Source: Microbacterium sp. AK009 (GTDB lineage: Bacteria; Actinomycetota; Actinomycetes; Actinomycetales; Microbacteriaceae). From it: 64,000 bases of DNA. Shown here in pieces: positions 1-9,609 of this stretch. Positions within the stretch are counted from its first letter, which is position 1; each line of letters starts with the position of its first letter. The stretch lies in contig NZ_JACCCG010000002.1 in the NCBI RefSeq assembly GCF_013410955.1, positions 372,001 through 436,000 on the forward strand, read 5' to 3'. The notes beneath the pieces were generated by a model. That model was not told the DNA's origin, did no database searches, and saw nothing but the letters and a program-made list of their open reading frames with translations. The translations under genes and the position numbers were made by a program.

Positions 1-165
1 GTCGATCATGAGGGGGAGGAAGATCGAGTCCGCGAACGACAGGTGGTTGCTGGCGAGGATCGCCGCGCCCTCCGCGGGGACGTTCCGCCGACCGACGACC
101 CACGGTCGGAAGATGGCCTTGAGGATGGGTCCGATGACCACGTACTTCATCAGCCAGTAGAACAT
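1..165 (-). CDS. 1-acyl-sn-glycerol-3-phosphate acyltransferase-like protein (partial, N-terminal 55 codons)
   Basis: Only the first 55 codons lie in the window; the gene runs off the left edge. The translation starts MFYWLMKYVVIGPILKAIF, a hydrophobic N-terminus, followed by the acyltransferase motif NHLSFAD (HX4D), the catalytic His-Asp pair of the PlsC/LPLAT family. Such enzymes transfer a fatty acyl chain to lysophosphatidic acid at the membrane. An in-frame stop lies just upstream of the ATG, so this start is nearly forced. It begins 6 bp after the stop of the ROK kinase on the same strand, so the two are probably cotranscribed. Family assignment is good; the exact acceptor cannot be told. 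Confidence 0.85.
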   Translation of the reverse strand, partial: MFYWLMKYVVIGPILKAIFRPWVVGRRNVPAEGAAILASNHLSFADSIFLPLMID

Positions 166-171
166 CGACGC

Positions 172-1113
172 TCACGCCTCCTGGCCGGCGAGGTCGGCGA
201 CACCGATGAGGCCGGCGTCGTTGCCGAGCCGGGCGATGGCGAAATCCGCCACCGGGCGTTCGCCGTACCCCGGGAGGGACGTCTCGTAGGCCAGACGCAC
301 CGGTTCGAGCAGGATGTCGCCGAGCTGGGCCACTCCCCCGCCGATGACGAAGAGCTCGGGATCAAGCACGGCCTGGAACCCGCCGCAGGCCTCGCCGAGT
401 GCCGTCGCGACACGTCGCAGCGCCTCGAGCGCGCCGGGGTCGCCGGACAGGATCAGGTCGGAGATGACGTGGCCGGTGAGCGTGCCGTGCGTGGCGCGCG
501 CCGCAGCGAGAGCCTCCCCGATGCCGCCGGAATCGGCGATGGCGCCCGCCTCCCGCTGCAGCGCACGCCCCGAGGCGTACTGCTCGAGACAACCGTTCTG
601 GCCGCACCCGCACGGCAGGCCGTTGCGCGTGAAGCGCATATGGCCGAGCTCCCCGGCGATCCCGTGACCCCCGTGGAACATCCGGCCGCCGATGATGACC
701 GCTCCCCCGACGCCCGTCCCCATGGTGAGCATCACCATGTCGTCGACCGCGGCGCCCGCACCGAACCGGAACTCGGCCCACCCGGCGGCGTTGGCGTCGT
801 TCTCGATGGTGACGGGGCGTCCGATCCCGGCCTCGAGAACGGCTTTCAAGGGCTCGTTGCGCCACGCGATGTTGGGAGCATGGATGACGGTGGCCTGCGC
901 CTTGTCGATGAAACCGGCCGCGGCGACGCCCACGGCGACCGCGTCGTGACGATCGATGTACGACCGGGCCATCTCGACGACGGCGGCCGCGAGCTCGGCG
1001 GTGTCGGTGGGCGTGTCCACGCGTCCTTTGTCGAGGATGCGACCCTCCTGATCGACGACACCGCCGGCGATCTTCGTCCCACCGATGTCGATCCCGACTG
1101 TGAGCACGCGCAT
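172..1113 (-). CDS. ROK-family glucokinase
   Basis: This 313-aa sugar kinase probably phosphorylates glucose to glucose-6-phosphate in the cytoplasm. The N-terminal phosphate-binding loop reads GIDIGGTKIAGGVV and the ROK zinc signature CGCGQNGCLEQYASG lies near residues 170-185, with GELGH just before it. The frame stays open upstream to 1212, but homology begins at MRVLTVGIDIGG, so I chose the ATG at 1113. A GTG two codons later (1107) is better spaced from the GGAAGG sequence and is an alternative. A TAGACT -10 hexamer lies at 1151-1156. The acyltransferase follows 6 bp downstream. ROK repressors are excluded because there is no N-terminal helix-turn-helix. Confidence 0.92.
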   Translation of the reverse strand: MRVLTVGIDIGGTKIAGGVVDQEGRILDKGRVDTPTDTAELAAAVVEMARSYIDRHDAVAVGVAAAGFIDKAQATVIHAPNIAWRNEPLKAVLEAGIGRPVTIENDANAAGWAEFRFGAGAAVDDMVMLTMGTGVGGAVIIGGRMFHGGHGIAGELGHMRFTRNGLPCGCGQNGCLEQYASGRALQREAGAIADSGGIGEALAAARATHGTLTGHVISDLILSGDPGALEALRRVATALGEACGGFQAVLDPELFVIGGGVAQLGDILLEPVRLAYETSLPGYGERPVADFAIARLGNDAGLIGVADLAGQEA

Positions 1114-1150
1114 CCCTTCCGTCCTGGGCCCCGCCCGAGGAGGCGGATCG

Positions 1151-1202
1151 AGTCTAGTCGCGGGCTCGCGCACTGCGTGGCCGGATATGCCTCGACTAGA
1201 AT
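1151..1202. promoter_or_regulatory. Divergent promoter region between the glucokinase and acyl-CoA synthetase genes
   Basis: Two -10-like hexamers face away from each other. TAGACT on the minus strand (1151-1156) lies 37 bp upstream of the kinase start. TAGAAT on the plus strand (1197-1202) lies 39 bp upstream of the acyl-CoA synthetase GTG. Neither has a convincing TTGACA-like -35, which is common in actinobacteria. This is motif reading only. Confidence 0.5.
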
Positions 1203-1241
1203 CTGAGGACATCCGACCGAATCGGTACCGAAGGAGTTGCC

Positions 1242-3068
1242 GTGATCCAATTCGATGTTCCGGCCGTGGTCCCCGCCGACCCCCAAGCCAACATCAGCGA
1301 CCTCCTGGCGGAGCGCGTGAAGGCGACCCCCGAGCGCCCGCTGTTCGCCGTCCCCGAAGGAGACGGGTGGCGGGACATCACGGGCGCCCAGTTCCAGTCC
1401 CAGGTCGTCGCCCTGGCCAAGGGCCTCGTCGCCGCCGGCGTGGAACCGGGAGACAAGGTCGCCTTCATCGCCCGCACGACCTACGACTGGACCCTGGTCG
1501 ACTTCGCGATCTTCTTCGCCGGCGCCGTCATGGTGCCGATCTACGAGACGAGCTCCGCCGCGCAGATCTCTTGGATCCTCGCCGACTCGGGCGCCGTGGC
1601 CGTGATCGCCGAATCCGCCGAGCACGCGGGCCGCGTCGCCGAGGTGCGGGCCGAGCTGCCGCTCGTGCGCTCGGTCTGGCAGATGCACTCCGGCGATCTC
1701 GACGCCCTCGTCGCCCAGGGCAAGGACGTCACCGACGAGGAGATCGAACGTCGTCGCAACCTCGCGGTCGGCGCCGACATCGCCACCCTCATCTACACCT
1801 CGGGGTCGACGGGCCGCCCGAAGGGGTGCGTCCTCACCCACAGCAACTTCGTCGAGCTGGCACGCAACTCCGCGGTCGCGCTGAGCGAAGTGGTGCAGAC
1901 CCCCGGGGCATCCACGCTGCTGTTCATCACCACGGCGCACGTCTTCGCCCGCTTCATCTCGATCCTCAACGTCCACGCGGGCGTGAAGACCGGGCACCAG
2001 CCCGACACCAAGCAGCTGCTGCCCGCGCTCGGATCGTTCCAGCCGACCTTCCTGCTGGCGGTGCCGCGGGTGTTCGAGAAGGTGTACAACTCCGCCGAGC
2101 AGAAGGCCGAGGCCGGCGGCAAGGGCAAGATCTTCCGCGCCGCCGCCCATGCGGCGATCGAGCACTCCGCCCTGCTGCAGGACGGCAAGAAGATCCCCCT
2201 CGGCCTGCGGCTGAAGTTCCGCCTGTTCGACCGTCTGGTCTACAGCAAGCTCCGCGCGGCGATGGGCGGACGGGTCACCTACGCGGTGTCCGGCTCCGCG
2301 CCGCTCGGCGAGCGACTGGGGCACTTCTTCCACAGCCTGGGCGTCGTCATCCTCGAGGGCTACGGCCTCACCGAGACCACGGCTCCGGCCACGGTGAACC
2401 TCGCCACCAAGTCGAAGATCGGCACCGTCGGTCCCGCCCTGCCGGGAGTGAGCGTCCGACTCGCCGACGACGGCGAGATCGAAGTTCGCGGCATCAACGT
2501 CTTCAAGGAGTACTGGCGCAACCCCGAGGCCACGGCCGCCGCGTTCGACGGCGACTGGTTCAAGACCGGCGACATCGGCTCGTTCGACGCCGAGGGGTTC
2601 CTCAAGATCACCGGGCGGAAGAAAGAGATCATCGTCACCGCGGGCGGCAAGAACGTCGCCCCCGCGGCGCTGGAGGATCCGATCCGCGCCAACCCGATCG
2701 TCGGCCAGGTCGTCGTCGTGGGTGATCAGAAGCCCTTCATCTCGGCGCTGATCACCCTGGACCCCGAGATGCTGCCGACGTGGCTTGCGAACAACGGGCT
2801 GCCCGGCGACATGTCGCTGGCCGACGCGGCGAAGAACGAGAAGGTCCGTGCTGAGGTCCAGCGCGCCGTCGACAACGCCAACACGACCGTCTCCCGGGCG
2901 GAGTCCATCCGCAAGTTCACGATTCTGCCCTCGGAGTGGACCGAAGCCAGCGGCCACCTCACCCCCAAGATGAGCATCAAGCGGCATACGATCGTGAACG
3001 ACTTCGCCGCGGAGATCGACGAGATCTACTCCGCGCCGGTCAACACCACGAACGTCTCGATTCCCTGA
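1242..3068 (+). CDS. Long-chain fatty-acid--CoA ligase (AMP-forming)
   Basis: This 608-aa enzyme activates long-chain fatty acids to acyl-CoA through an acyl-adenylate, feeding beta-oxidation or lipid synthesis. The ANL-superfamily motifs are all present: YTSGSTGRPKG (P-loop, about residue 185), GYGLTETTAPATVN (about 375), KTGDIGSFDAEGFLKITGRKK (about 445-465) and the C-terminal-domain hinge. Length and the motif GRKKEIIVTAGGKNVAP fit FadD15-type actinobacterial synthetases. The GTG start is supported by AAGGAG at 1231-1236, five bases upstream. The gene is monocistronic and ends before a bidirectional terminator. The chain-length range cannot be read from sequence. Confidence 0.95.
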   Translation: MIQFDVPAVVPADPQANISDLLAERVKATPERPLFAVPEGDGWRDITGAQFQSQVVALAKGLVAAGVEPGDKVAFIARTTYDWTLVDFAIFFAGAVMVPIYETSSAAQISWILADSGAVAVIAESAEHAGRVAEVRAELPLVRSVWQMHSGDLDALVAQGKDVTDEEIERRRNLAVGADIATLIYTSGSTGRPKGCVLTHSNFVELARNSAVALSEVVQTPGASTLLFITTAHVFARFISILNVHAGVKTGHQPDTKQLLPALGSFQPTFLLAVPRVFEKVYNSAEQKAEAGGKGKIFRAAAHAAIEHSALLQDGKKIPLGLRLKFRLFDRLVYSKLRAAMGGRVTYAVSGSAPLGERLGHFFHSLGVVILEGYGLTETTAPATVNLATKSKIGTVGPALPGVSVRLADDGEIEVRGINVFKEYWRNPEATAAAFDGDWFKTGDIGSFDAEGFLKITGRKKEIIVTAGGKNVAPAALEDPIRANPIVGQVVVVGDQKPFISALITLDPEMLPTWLANNGLPGDMSLADAAKNEKVRAEVQRAVDNANTTVSRAESIRKFTILPSEWTEASGHLTPKMSIKRHTIVNDFAAEIDEIYSAPVNTTNVSIP

Positions 3069-3083
3069 CCGGATGATCGGCGT

Positions 3084-3122
3084 GAGCCGGATCACGGCCG
3101 CTTCAGGGCAGTGATCCGGCTC
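3084..3122. terminator. Bidirectional hairpin terminator between fadD-like gene and def
   Basis: A perfect 12-bp inverted repeat, GAGCCGGATCAC (3084-3095) and GTGATCCGGCTC (3111-3122), encloses a 15-base loop. It lies between two convergent genes: the ligase stops 15 bp to the left and the deformylase stop codon begins 3 bp to the right. There is no T-tract, as is usual for GC-rich terminators. Confidence 0.75.
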
Positions 3123-3125
3123 GCG

Positions 3126-3617
3126 TCAGAACCAGTCGGACTCGCGCACCTCGCGCATCGCGATCTTGCGGTCCTCGGGGCGCAGCCGCGAGAGGTAGAG
3201 CAGTCCGTCGAGATGGTCGGTCTCGTGCTGGAGCGCCTGGGCGAGAAGGCCCTCGCCCTCGATGATGCGCTCCGCTCCGTCGAGGTCGATGCCGCGCACC
3301 CGGGCGTAGGGGTGACGCAGCGCGTCGTGCCACAGACCGGGAACCGACAGGCATCCCTCCCCCGTGGGGACGGGCTCGCCCGACACCTCCTCGAGGACGG
3401 GGTTGAGGATGTACCCGATGTCACCGTCGATGTTGTAGCTGAACGCGCGCAGCGGCACCCCGATCTGCGGGGCGGCGACGCCCGCGCGACCAGGGAGCTC
3501 GACGGTGTCGAGCAGGTCCTGCACGAGGGCGCGGACGCCGTCGTCGATCGTGGTGACCGGCGCACTCGGGGCGCGCAGCACCGGGTCGCCGAAGAGGCGG
3601 ATGGGGCGAACCGTCAT
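3126..3617 (-). CDS. def: Peptide deformylase
   Basis: This 163-aa metalloenzyme removes the formyl group from the N-terminal methionine of new proteins. All three family motifs are visible: GVAAPQIG (motif 1), EGCLSVPG (motif 2, whose Cys binds the metal) and QHETDHLDG (motif 3, HEXXH-type with the catalytic Glu). The length is normal for a compact deformylase. It starts 10 bp after the stop of the MinD-like ATPase gene on the same strand, so it is probably cotranscribed with it. Confidence 0.96.
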   Translation of the reverse strand: MTVRPIRLFGDPVLRAPSAPVTTIDDGVRALVQDLLDTVELPGRAGVAAPQIGVPLRAFSYNIDGDIGYILNPVLEEVSGEPVPTGEGCLSVPGLWHDALRHPYARVRGIDLDGAERIIEGEGLLAQALQHETDHLDGLLYLSRLRPEDRKIAMREVRESDWF

Positions 3618-3627
3618 CGGATCGCGC

Positions 3628-5217
3628 TCACGCGGCCGGGGCGAGGTCCCGCAGGCCCTCGACGACGGTCGCCGCCAGCTCGCGCGCCGCGAGACGCGTG
3701 GCCGGCTGCAGGTCGCGGAACGTGATGGCGCTCCCCGCCGCGATCTGCGGGTCGAAGGGCAACCTGATCACGGCGCGCACGCGGCTCCGGAAGTGGGTCT
3801 CCAGCTCGTCGGGGCGCACGACCGGCGGACCGGGGCGGGAATTGTTCAGCACGACCACGGCGTTCTTCACGTGCTCGGCGTACCCGTTGGTCTCCAGCCA
3901 CGTCAAGGTCTCCGACGCAAGGCGCGCCTCGTCGACGCTGAGGCCCGCCACGACGACGAGCTGGTCGGCCAGCTCGAGCGTGGCTCCCATGACGGAGTGG
4001 ACGATGCCGGTGCCGGTGTCGGTGAGCACGATGGAGTAGTAGTGCGCTGCGAGGGTGGCCACGTCGTGGTAGTCGCGGTCGCTGAACGCTTCGGAGACCC
4101 GGGGGTCGGCGTCGGACGCGAGAACGTCCAGTCGGGTCGCGTCGCGCGCGACGATACGGGAGATGTCGTTGTATCCGTTCACCTCCGCGCGGGCACGCGC
4201 GAGGTCGCGGACCGTCTTGCCGTTGGCTCGGGCGATGCGCTCGGCGAGCGTCCCCCGGTCGGGGTTGGCGTCGACCGCGATGACACGATCGTCGCGGGCG
4301 TCTGCCAGCGCCATTCCGAGGAGCGTGGTGACGGTCGTCTTGCCGACTCCGCCCTTGCGCGAGAGGACGGGGACGAAGCGCGCGCCGCCGGTGAGGGGCG
4401 CGCCGATCCGACGATCGAGCTCCTTGCGCGCGCGGGCGCGCCTGCTGTCGCCGAGGTTGACCCGTCGGCCGGTGAGCGAGTAGACCAGGTGACGCCACAC
4501 ACCCTCAGGCTCGGCGCGTACGAGGTGGCGCTGATCGAGCAGCCGGTCGGGAGTGAGCAGATCGGGCGTCTCCCGGCCTCCCTCGAACTCGCCGAGGCGC
4601 TTAGAGGATAGGGCGACCTCGTTGCGCGTCGTCACGCGCTCGGCTGACCGGGCGCGCTGCGGGCGTTGGGGCTGATCGGGGTGCTGCAGCTCCCACCGTG
4701 TCGCGGGGACCGAGCCGGTGCGGGTGGTCGGCGCGGCGGTCGCGGGAGCCGGATCCGGCGGCGTCGCCGGCGTGCTGCCCTCGGCAGGACCGACGAGCGC
4801 CGCGGCGGGCTCAGGGATGTCTTCGACGATATCGGCGTCGACGTGGTCGGCGTCGCCGGCGTGAGCGTCGTCGTCGATGTGCGCGGGGTGGGCGTCGTCC
4901 TCGACGATCTCGGCCTCAGCGGTCTCGGCCGGGGGCTCGATGGCGACCGGCTCACTCACCGGCGAGGCCGTGCCCGCGGCATCCACTGCCCCGCCCTCGG
5001 GCGAATCCGAAGCCTCGATCGCCTGCGGCATCTCGTCGTCCACGACGTCCTCGTCGTCGAGGGCGTCGTCATCGGTCGGAGAAGGAAGGATGACGCTGAC
5101 TTGGGCGGTCTGGCCGCTCAGTACTCCGAGAGCAGTCGAATCGATGCTCACGGTGTCGGGGAGGACGCCGTTCTCATCGTCGTCCTCGGGCGTTTCATCG
5201 AAGGCGTCGGGCGTCAC
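3628..5217 (-). CDS. MinD/ParA-like P-loop ATPase with long acidic N-terminal region
   Basis: This 529-aa protein has two parts. Residues 1 to about 200 are low-complexity, rich in Asp, Glu, Ala and Pro, and probably disordered. Residues 280-529 form a deviant-Walker ATPase: [10 protein letters not shown] at about 287-296 and [13 protein letters not shown] shortly after. A segment [11 protein letters not shown] (about 248-258) precedes the ATPase. From memory this arrangement resembles the EspI-type MinD-like proteins that accompany actinobacterial type VII secretion, but no secretion gene lies nearby, so the role is open. The GTG start is supported by AGGAG upstream. No transmembrane segment is evident. 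Confidence 0.8.
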   Translation of the reverse strand: MTPDAFDETPEDDDENGVLPDTVSIDSTALGVLSGQTAQVSVILPSPTDDDALDDEDVVDDEMPQAIEASDSPEGGAVDAAGTASPVSEPVAIEPPAETAEAEIVEDDAHPAHIDDDAHAGDADHVDADIVEDIPEPAAALVGPAEGSTPATPPDPAPATAAPTTRTGSVPATRWELQHPDQPQRPQRARSAERVTTRNEVALSSKRLGEFEGGRETPDLLTPDRLLDQRHLVRAEPEGVWRHLVYSLTGRRVNLGDSRRARARKELDRRIGAPLTGGARFVPVLSRKGGVGKTTVTTLLGMALADARDDRVIAVDANPDRGTLAERIARANGKTVRDLARARAEVNGYNDISRIVARDATRLDVLASDADPRVSEAFSDRDYHDVATLAAHYYSIVLTDTGTGIVHSVMGATLELADQLVVVAGLSVDEARLASETLTWLETNGYAEHVKNAVVVLNNSRPGPPVVRPDELETHFRSRVRAVIRLPFDPQIAAGSAITFRDLQPATRLAARELAATVVEGLRDLAPAA

Positions 5218-5275
5218 TGCAGGTCTCCTGGAACAGGCACATCACTGCGCACTCACGGTGAGGCGCCGTTCCAGG

Positions 5276-8200
5276 CTAGTGCGCGGGGCGGATGACGACC
5301 AAAAGGTCGCCCGCCTCGACCTGTGCGGTCGCGGCGATCGCGATGCGCTCGACGACGCCGTCGACGGGCGCGGTGATGGCCGCCTCCATCTTCATCGCCT
5401 CGATCGAGGCGATCGGCTCTCCCGCGGCGACCGTGGCGCCGACCTCGATCTTGACGGTGACGACGCCGGCGAACGGTGCCGCGACCTGGCCGGGGCGCGA
5501 CGTGTCGGCCCGCTCGGCCGGACGGGTCTCGACACTGATGCTGCGGTCTCGCACATAGACGGGGCGGAGCTGCCCGTTCAGCGTGGTCATGACCGTGCGC
5601 ATGCCCTTGGCATCCGCTTCGCCGATGGCTTCGAGGCCGACGTAGAGCTGCACGCCGGGATCGATCTCGGCGACGTGCTCCTCGCCGGGCTTGAGTCCGT
5701 ACAGGTAGTCGGGGGTGCCGAGGCTCGAGAGGTCGCCGTACGCCTCCCGCGCCTTCTCGAACTCGCGTGCCGGACCGGGAAAGAGCAGGCGGTTGAGGGT
5801 GCGGCGCCGCGATGCCGCGTCGCCGTCGAGCCCTTCCCTCTCCTCCGACGTGAGCGGCGGGATCTCGATGGAGACGGTGCGGCCGGCCAGCACCTTCGTG
5901 CGGAAGGGCTCGGGCCACCCACCGGGAAGATCACCGAGCTCGCCGGCCATGAACCCGACGACGGAGTCGGGGATGTCGTAGTTCTGAGGGTTCTCGGCGA
6001 AGTCGGCCGGGTCGGCCTTGGCGGCGACCAGCGCGAGGGCGAGATCGCCCACCACCTTCGACGATGGCGTCACCTTCGGGATGCGTCCGAGGATGCGGTC
6101 GGCGGCGGCGTACATGTCCTCGATGAGCTCGAAGTCATCGGCCAGGCCCAGCGCGATCGCCTGCTGGCGCAGGTTCGAGAGCTGGCCGCCGGGGATCTCG
6201 TGGTGGTAGACCCGGCCGGTGGGACCGTCGAGCCCCGACTCGAAGGGGCGGTAGAGGTGCCGCACGCCCTCCCAGTAGGGTTCCAGGTCGCTCACCGCCT
6301 GGAGGTCGATCCCGGTGTCGCGGTCGGTGTGGGCGAGGGCTGCGACCAGCGCCGAGAGTGACGGCTGACTGGTCGTGCCCGCCAGGGGTGCCGCCGCGGC
6401 GTCGACGGCGTCGACGCCGGCCGCGCTCGCAGCCAGGAGGGTGGCCAGCTGACCCCCTGCAGTGTCGTGCGTGTGCAGGTGGACCGGGAGGTCGAAGCGT
6501 TCACGCAGAGCCGCGACCAGGCGTGCGGCCGCGGCGGGACGCAGGAGTCCTGCCATGTCCTTGATCGCGAGGATGTGAGCCCCCGACGCGACGATCTGCT
6601 CGGCGAGGCGCAGGTAGTAGTCCAGCGTGTACAGCTGCTCGGCGGGGTCGAGCAGGTCGCCGGTGTAGCAGACGGCGACCTCGGCCACGGCGGTGCCGGT
6701 GTCCAGGACCGAGCGGATGGCGGGCACCATCTGGTCGACGTCGTTGAGGGCGTCGAAGATGCGGAAGATGTCCACACCCGTCGAGGCCGCCTCGCGGACG
6801 AAGGCGTCGGTGACCTCGACCGGCCTGGGCGTGTAGCCGACGGTGTTGCGTCCGCGCAGCAGCATCTGGATGGGGATGTTGGGAACAGCGTCGCGGATCG
6901 CCGCGAGACGCTCCCAGGGATCTTCGGCGAGGAACCTCAGCGCCACGTCGTAGGTCGCACCGCCCCACGCCTCGATCGACAGCAGCTCTGGCGTCATCCG
7001 CGCCACGTGCGGCGCGCAGCGGACCAGGTCGCGCGTGCGCACGCGGGTGGCCAGGAGCGACTGGTGGGCGTCGCGGTAGGTGGTCTCGGTCACCGCCAGC
7101 GGCGTCTGCTCCCGCAGAGCTCGGGCGAAACCCGCCGGGCCCAGCTCCCGTAGGCGCTGCAGGTTGCCCGATGGTGCGGGGGCGAGCAGATCGATGTCCG
7201 GAAGCTTGCTGCCCGGTGACACCGAGACCGGCTTCTCGCCGTAGGGCCGGTTGACGGTGACATCGGCCAGCCAGTTCAGCAGCTTCGTCGCCCGGTCTCG
7301 CGACGGATGGCTGGTGAGCAGGCGCGGACGCTCCTCGATGAACGCCGTGGAGAGGTCACCCTCGACGAACGCCGGGTCGTCGAGGACGGCCCGAAGGAAC
7401 GGGATGTTGGTGGCGACGCCGCGGATGCGGAACTCGGCCAGCGCGCGCTTGGCGCGGGCGACGGCGGCCGGGTAGTCGCGCCCGCGGCAGGTGAGCTTGG
7501 CGAGCATCGAGTCGAAATGAGGGCTGATCTGCGAGCCCGCGGCCGTCGTCCCGCCGTCGAGGCGGATGCCGGCTCCGCCGGGCGAGCGGTAGGTCGTGAT
7601 CCGGCCGGTATCGGGACGGAAACCCAGGGCGGGGTCCTCCGTGGTGATGCGGCACTGCAGTGCGGCGCCGCGGAGCACGATCCGGTCCTGCGACAGGCCG
7701 AGGTCGGCGAGGGTCTCGCCCGCGGCGATGCGCATCTGCGACTGGACGAGGTCGATGTCGGTGACTTCTTCGGTGACGGTGTGCTCGACCTGGATGCGGG
7801 GGTTCATCTCGATGAAGACGTGCTGACCCGCCCGCTCCCCCGCCGTGTCGACGAGGAATTCTACGGTGCCGGCGTTGACGTACCCGATCGACTCGGCGAA
7901 AGCGACCGCGTCGCGGTGGATGCGCTGACGCAGCTCGTCGTCGAGGTTCGGTGCGGGCGCGATCTCGATGACCTTCTGGTGGCGGCGCTGCACCGAGCAG
8001 TCCCGTTCGAACAGGTGCACGGTGTGGCCCGTGGCATCCGCCAGGATCTGAACCTCGATGTGCCGCGGCCGCAAGACCGCCTGCTCGAGGAAGACGCGCG
8101 GGTCGCCGAAGGCCGCGCCGGCCTCGCGCATCGCCTCGGCGATCGCGGGCGGCAGCTCGCCCGGGGTCTCCACCCGGCGCATGCCGCGACCCCCGCCGCC

Positions 8201-8683
8201 GGCGACGGCCTTGACGAAGAGGGGGAAGCCGATTTCGGGGGCGGCTGCGACGAGCGCGTCGACGTCGTCGGACGCGTCGGTGGAGCGCAGCACCGGAACA
8301 CCGGCCGCGATGGCGTGCTCCTTGGCCGTTACCTTGTTCCCCGCCATCGCGAGCGCGCGAGCAGGGGGTCCGATGAAGGTGATGCCGTTCTCGGCAGCCC
8401 GGGAGGCGAGCTCGGGATTCTCCGACAGGAACCCGTAGCCCGGGTAGATGGCGTCCGCGCCGGATTCCAGCGCGACCCGGATGATCTCGTCGACGTCGAG
8501 GTAGGCGCGCACCGGGTGACCCGGCTCGCCGATCACGTACGATTCGTCGGCCTTCTGCCGGTGCAGGGATCCGCGGTCCTCGAAGGGGAAGACCGCGACG
8601 GTGCGGGCTCCCAGCTCGTACGCGGCGCGGAAGGCGCGGATCGCGATCTCACCGCGATTGGCGACCAGGATCTTCTCGAACAT
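5276..8683 (-). CDS. pyc: Pyruvate carboxylase
   Basis: This 1135-aa multidomain enzyme carboxylates pyruvate to oxaloacetate with ATP and biotin, the main anaplerotic reaction. Domains in order are: biotin carboxylase with ATP-grasp fold (about 1-450, starting FEKILVANRGEIAIR), carboxyltransferase (about 520-800), the conserved PYC/OADA linker domain, and the biotinyl domain with EAMKMEA, whose Lys near residue 1098 carries biotin. The length is complete for a single-chain enzyme. I chose the ATG at 8683 because GAGG is spaced five bases before it; an in-frame GTG two codons upstream lies too close to that motif. A TAGGCT hexamer lies about 50 bp upstream. Confidence 0.97.
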   Translation of the reverse strand: MFEKILVANRGEIAIRAFRAAYELGARTVAVFPFEDRGSLHRQKADESYVIGEPGHPVRAYLDVDEIIRVALESGADAIYPGYGFLSENPELASRAAENGITFIGPPARALAMAGNKVTAKEHAIAAGVPVLRSTDASDDVDALVAAAPEIGFPLFVKAVAGGGGRGMRRVETPGELPPAIAEAMREAGAAFGDPRVFLEQAVLRPRHIEVQILADATGHTVHLFERDCSVQRRHQKVIEIAPAPNLDDELRQRIHRDAVAFAESIGYVNAGTVEFLVDTAGERAGQHVFIEMNPRIQVEHTVTEEVTDIDLVQSQMRIAAGETLADLGLSQDRIVLRGAALQCRITTEDPALGFRPDTGRITTYRSPGGAGIRLDGGTTAAGSQISPHFDSMLAKLTCRGRDYPAAVARAKRALAEFRIRGVATNIPFLRAVLDDPAFVEGDLSTAFIEERPRLLTSHPSRDRATKLLNWLADVTVNRPYGEKPVSVSPGSKLPDIDLLAPAPSGNLQRLRELGPAGFARALREQTPLAVTETTYRDAHQSLLATRVRTRDLVRCAPHVARMTPELLSIEAWGGATYDVALRFLAEDPWERLAAIRDAVPNIPIQMLLRGRNTVGYTPRPVEVTDAFVREAASTGVDIFRIFDALNDVDQMVPAIRSVLDTGTAVAEVAVCYTGDLLDPAEQLYTLDYYLRLAEQIVASGAHILAIKDMAGLLRPAAAARLVAALRERFDLPVHLHTHDTAGGQLATLLAASAAGVDAVDAAAAPLAGTTSQPSLSALVAALAHTDRDTGIDLQAVSDLEPYWEGVRHLYRPFESGLDGPTGRVYHHEIPGGQLSNLRQQAIALGLADDFELIEDMYAAADRILGRIPKVTPSSKVVGDLALALVAAKADPADFAENPQNYDIPDSVVGFMAGELGDLPGGWPEPFRTKVLAGRTVSIEIPPLTSEEREGLDGDAASRRRTLNRLLFPGPAREFEKAREAYGDLSSLGTPDYLYGLKPGEEHVAEIDPGVQLYVGLEAIGEADAKGMRTVMTTLNGQLRPVYVRDRSISVETRPAERADTSRPGQVAAPFAGVVTVKIEVGATVAAGEPIASIEAMKMEAAITAPVDGVVERIAIAATAQVEAGDLLVVIRPAH

Positions 8684-8757
8684 GCACACCTCGCGGTTGG
8701 GCCGTGTGGTCTGGGCTGAGTGTGCTCTCAGCCTAGGGGACGGTAACGTAGTGCCTC
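8684..8757. promoter_or_regulatory. Divergent pyc / parA-like promoter region with inverted repeat
   Basis: The 74-bp spacer holds an inverted repeat GCTGAG (8715-8720) and CTCAGC (8727-8732) with a 6-bp centre. A minus-strand TAGGCT, a plausible pyc -10, overlaps its right edge. On the plus strand TAACGT (8744-8749) is placed so that transcription would begin at or next to the parA-like GTG (8758). The inverted repeat could be an operator for either gene or chance. Confidence 0.4.
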
Positions 8758-9567
8758 GTGCACGTACTCTCCGTCAGCTCGCTCAAGGGCGGGGTCGGCA
8801 AGACGACCGTGACGCTCGGACTCGCTTCCGCCGCTTTCGCGCGCGGTGTCCGGACGTTGGTCGTCGACCTGGACCCGCAGTCCGACGTGTCGACGGGGAT
8901 GGACATCCAGGTCGCCGGTCGTCTGAACATCGCCGATGTCCTGGCCAACCCCAAGGAGAAGGTCGTCCGGCAGGCGATCACGTCCTCCGGCTGGGCGAAG
9001 GTGCATCCCGGCACGATCGACGTGATGATCGGAAGCCCTTCGGCGATCAACTTCGACGGACCCCACCCGAGCGTTCGCGACGTGTGGAAGCTCGAGGAGG
9101 CCCTCGCCACGATCGAGGCCGACTACGACCTCGTCCTCATCGACTGCGCGCCCTCGCTCAACGCCCTCACGCGCACCGCATGGGCAGCCAGTGACCGGGT
9201 GATCGTCGTCACCGAGCCCGGGCTGTTCTCGGTCGCTGCCGCCGACCGCGCGCTCCGCGCCATCGAGGAGATCCGTCGCGGTCTCTCCCCCCGGCTCCAG
9301 CCGCTCGGCCTCGTGGTCAACCGCGTGCGTCCCCAGTCGATCGAGCACCAGTTCCGCATCAAGGAGCTGCGCGACATGTTCGGTCCGCTCGTGCTGAGCC
9401 CCCAGCTTCCCGAGCGGACGTCGCTGCAGCAGGCTCAGGGCGCGGCGAAGCCGCTGCACATCTGGCCGGGAGACTCCGCGCAGGAGCTCGCCGCCGATTT
9501 CGATGCACTGCTGGACCGCGTCATCCGCACCGGACGCATCCCGACCCCGGGCGAGACCCGGGTCTGA
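8758..9567 (+). CDS. ParA-family ATPase (orphan, no adjacent parB)
   Basis: This 269-aa deviant-Walker ATPase starts [19 protein letters not shown] and has the ParA elements VVDLDPQSDVSTGMD (switch I) and LVLIDCAPSLNALT (Walker B). Such proteins position chromosomes, plasmids or protein cargos on the nucleoid or membrane. No parB or cargo gene is adjacent; it sits between pyc and the MerR gene. No Shine-Dalgarno sequence precedes the GTG, and TAACGT ends 8 bases before it, which suggests a leaderless mRNA. A similar gene sits beside the FHA/FtsR cluster in other actinobacteria as I recall, so a role in cell-cycle or polarity control is possible but unproven. Confidence 0.85.
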   Translation: MHVLSVSSLKGGVGKTTVTLGLASAAFARGVRTLVVDLDPQSDVSTGMDIQVAGRLNIADVLANPKEKVVRQAITSSGWAKVHPGTIDVMIGSPSAINFDGPHPSVRDVWKLEEALATIEADYDLVLIDCAPSLNALTRTAWAASDRVIVVTEPGLFSVAAADRALRAIEEIRRGLSPRLQPLGLVVNRVRPQSIEHQFRIKELRDMFGPLVLSPQLPERTSLQQAQGAAKPLHIWPGDSAQELAADFDALLDRVIRTGRIPTPGETRV

Positions 9568-9609
9568 CCCGCCCAGCCCGCCGACGACGACGGGGTAGCC
9601 GGGTGCGGC

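Noticed and set aside
43-1206. Long plus-strand open frame opposite the glucokinase gene
   Set aside because: It has no family motif and low-complexity charged sequence; the minus-strand ROK motifs are unambiguous. It is a GC-skew shadow.
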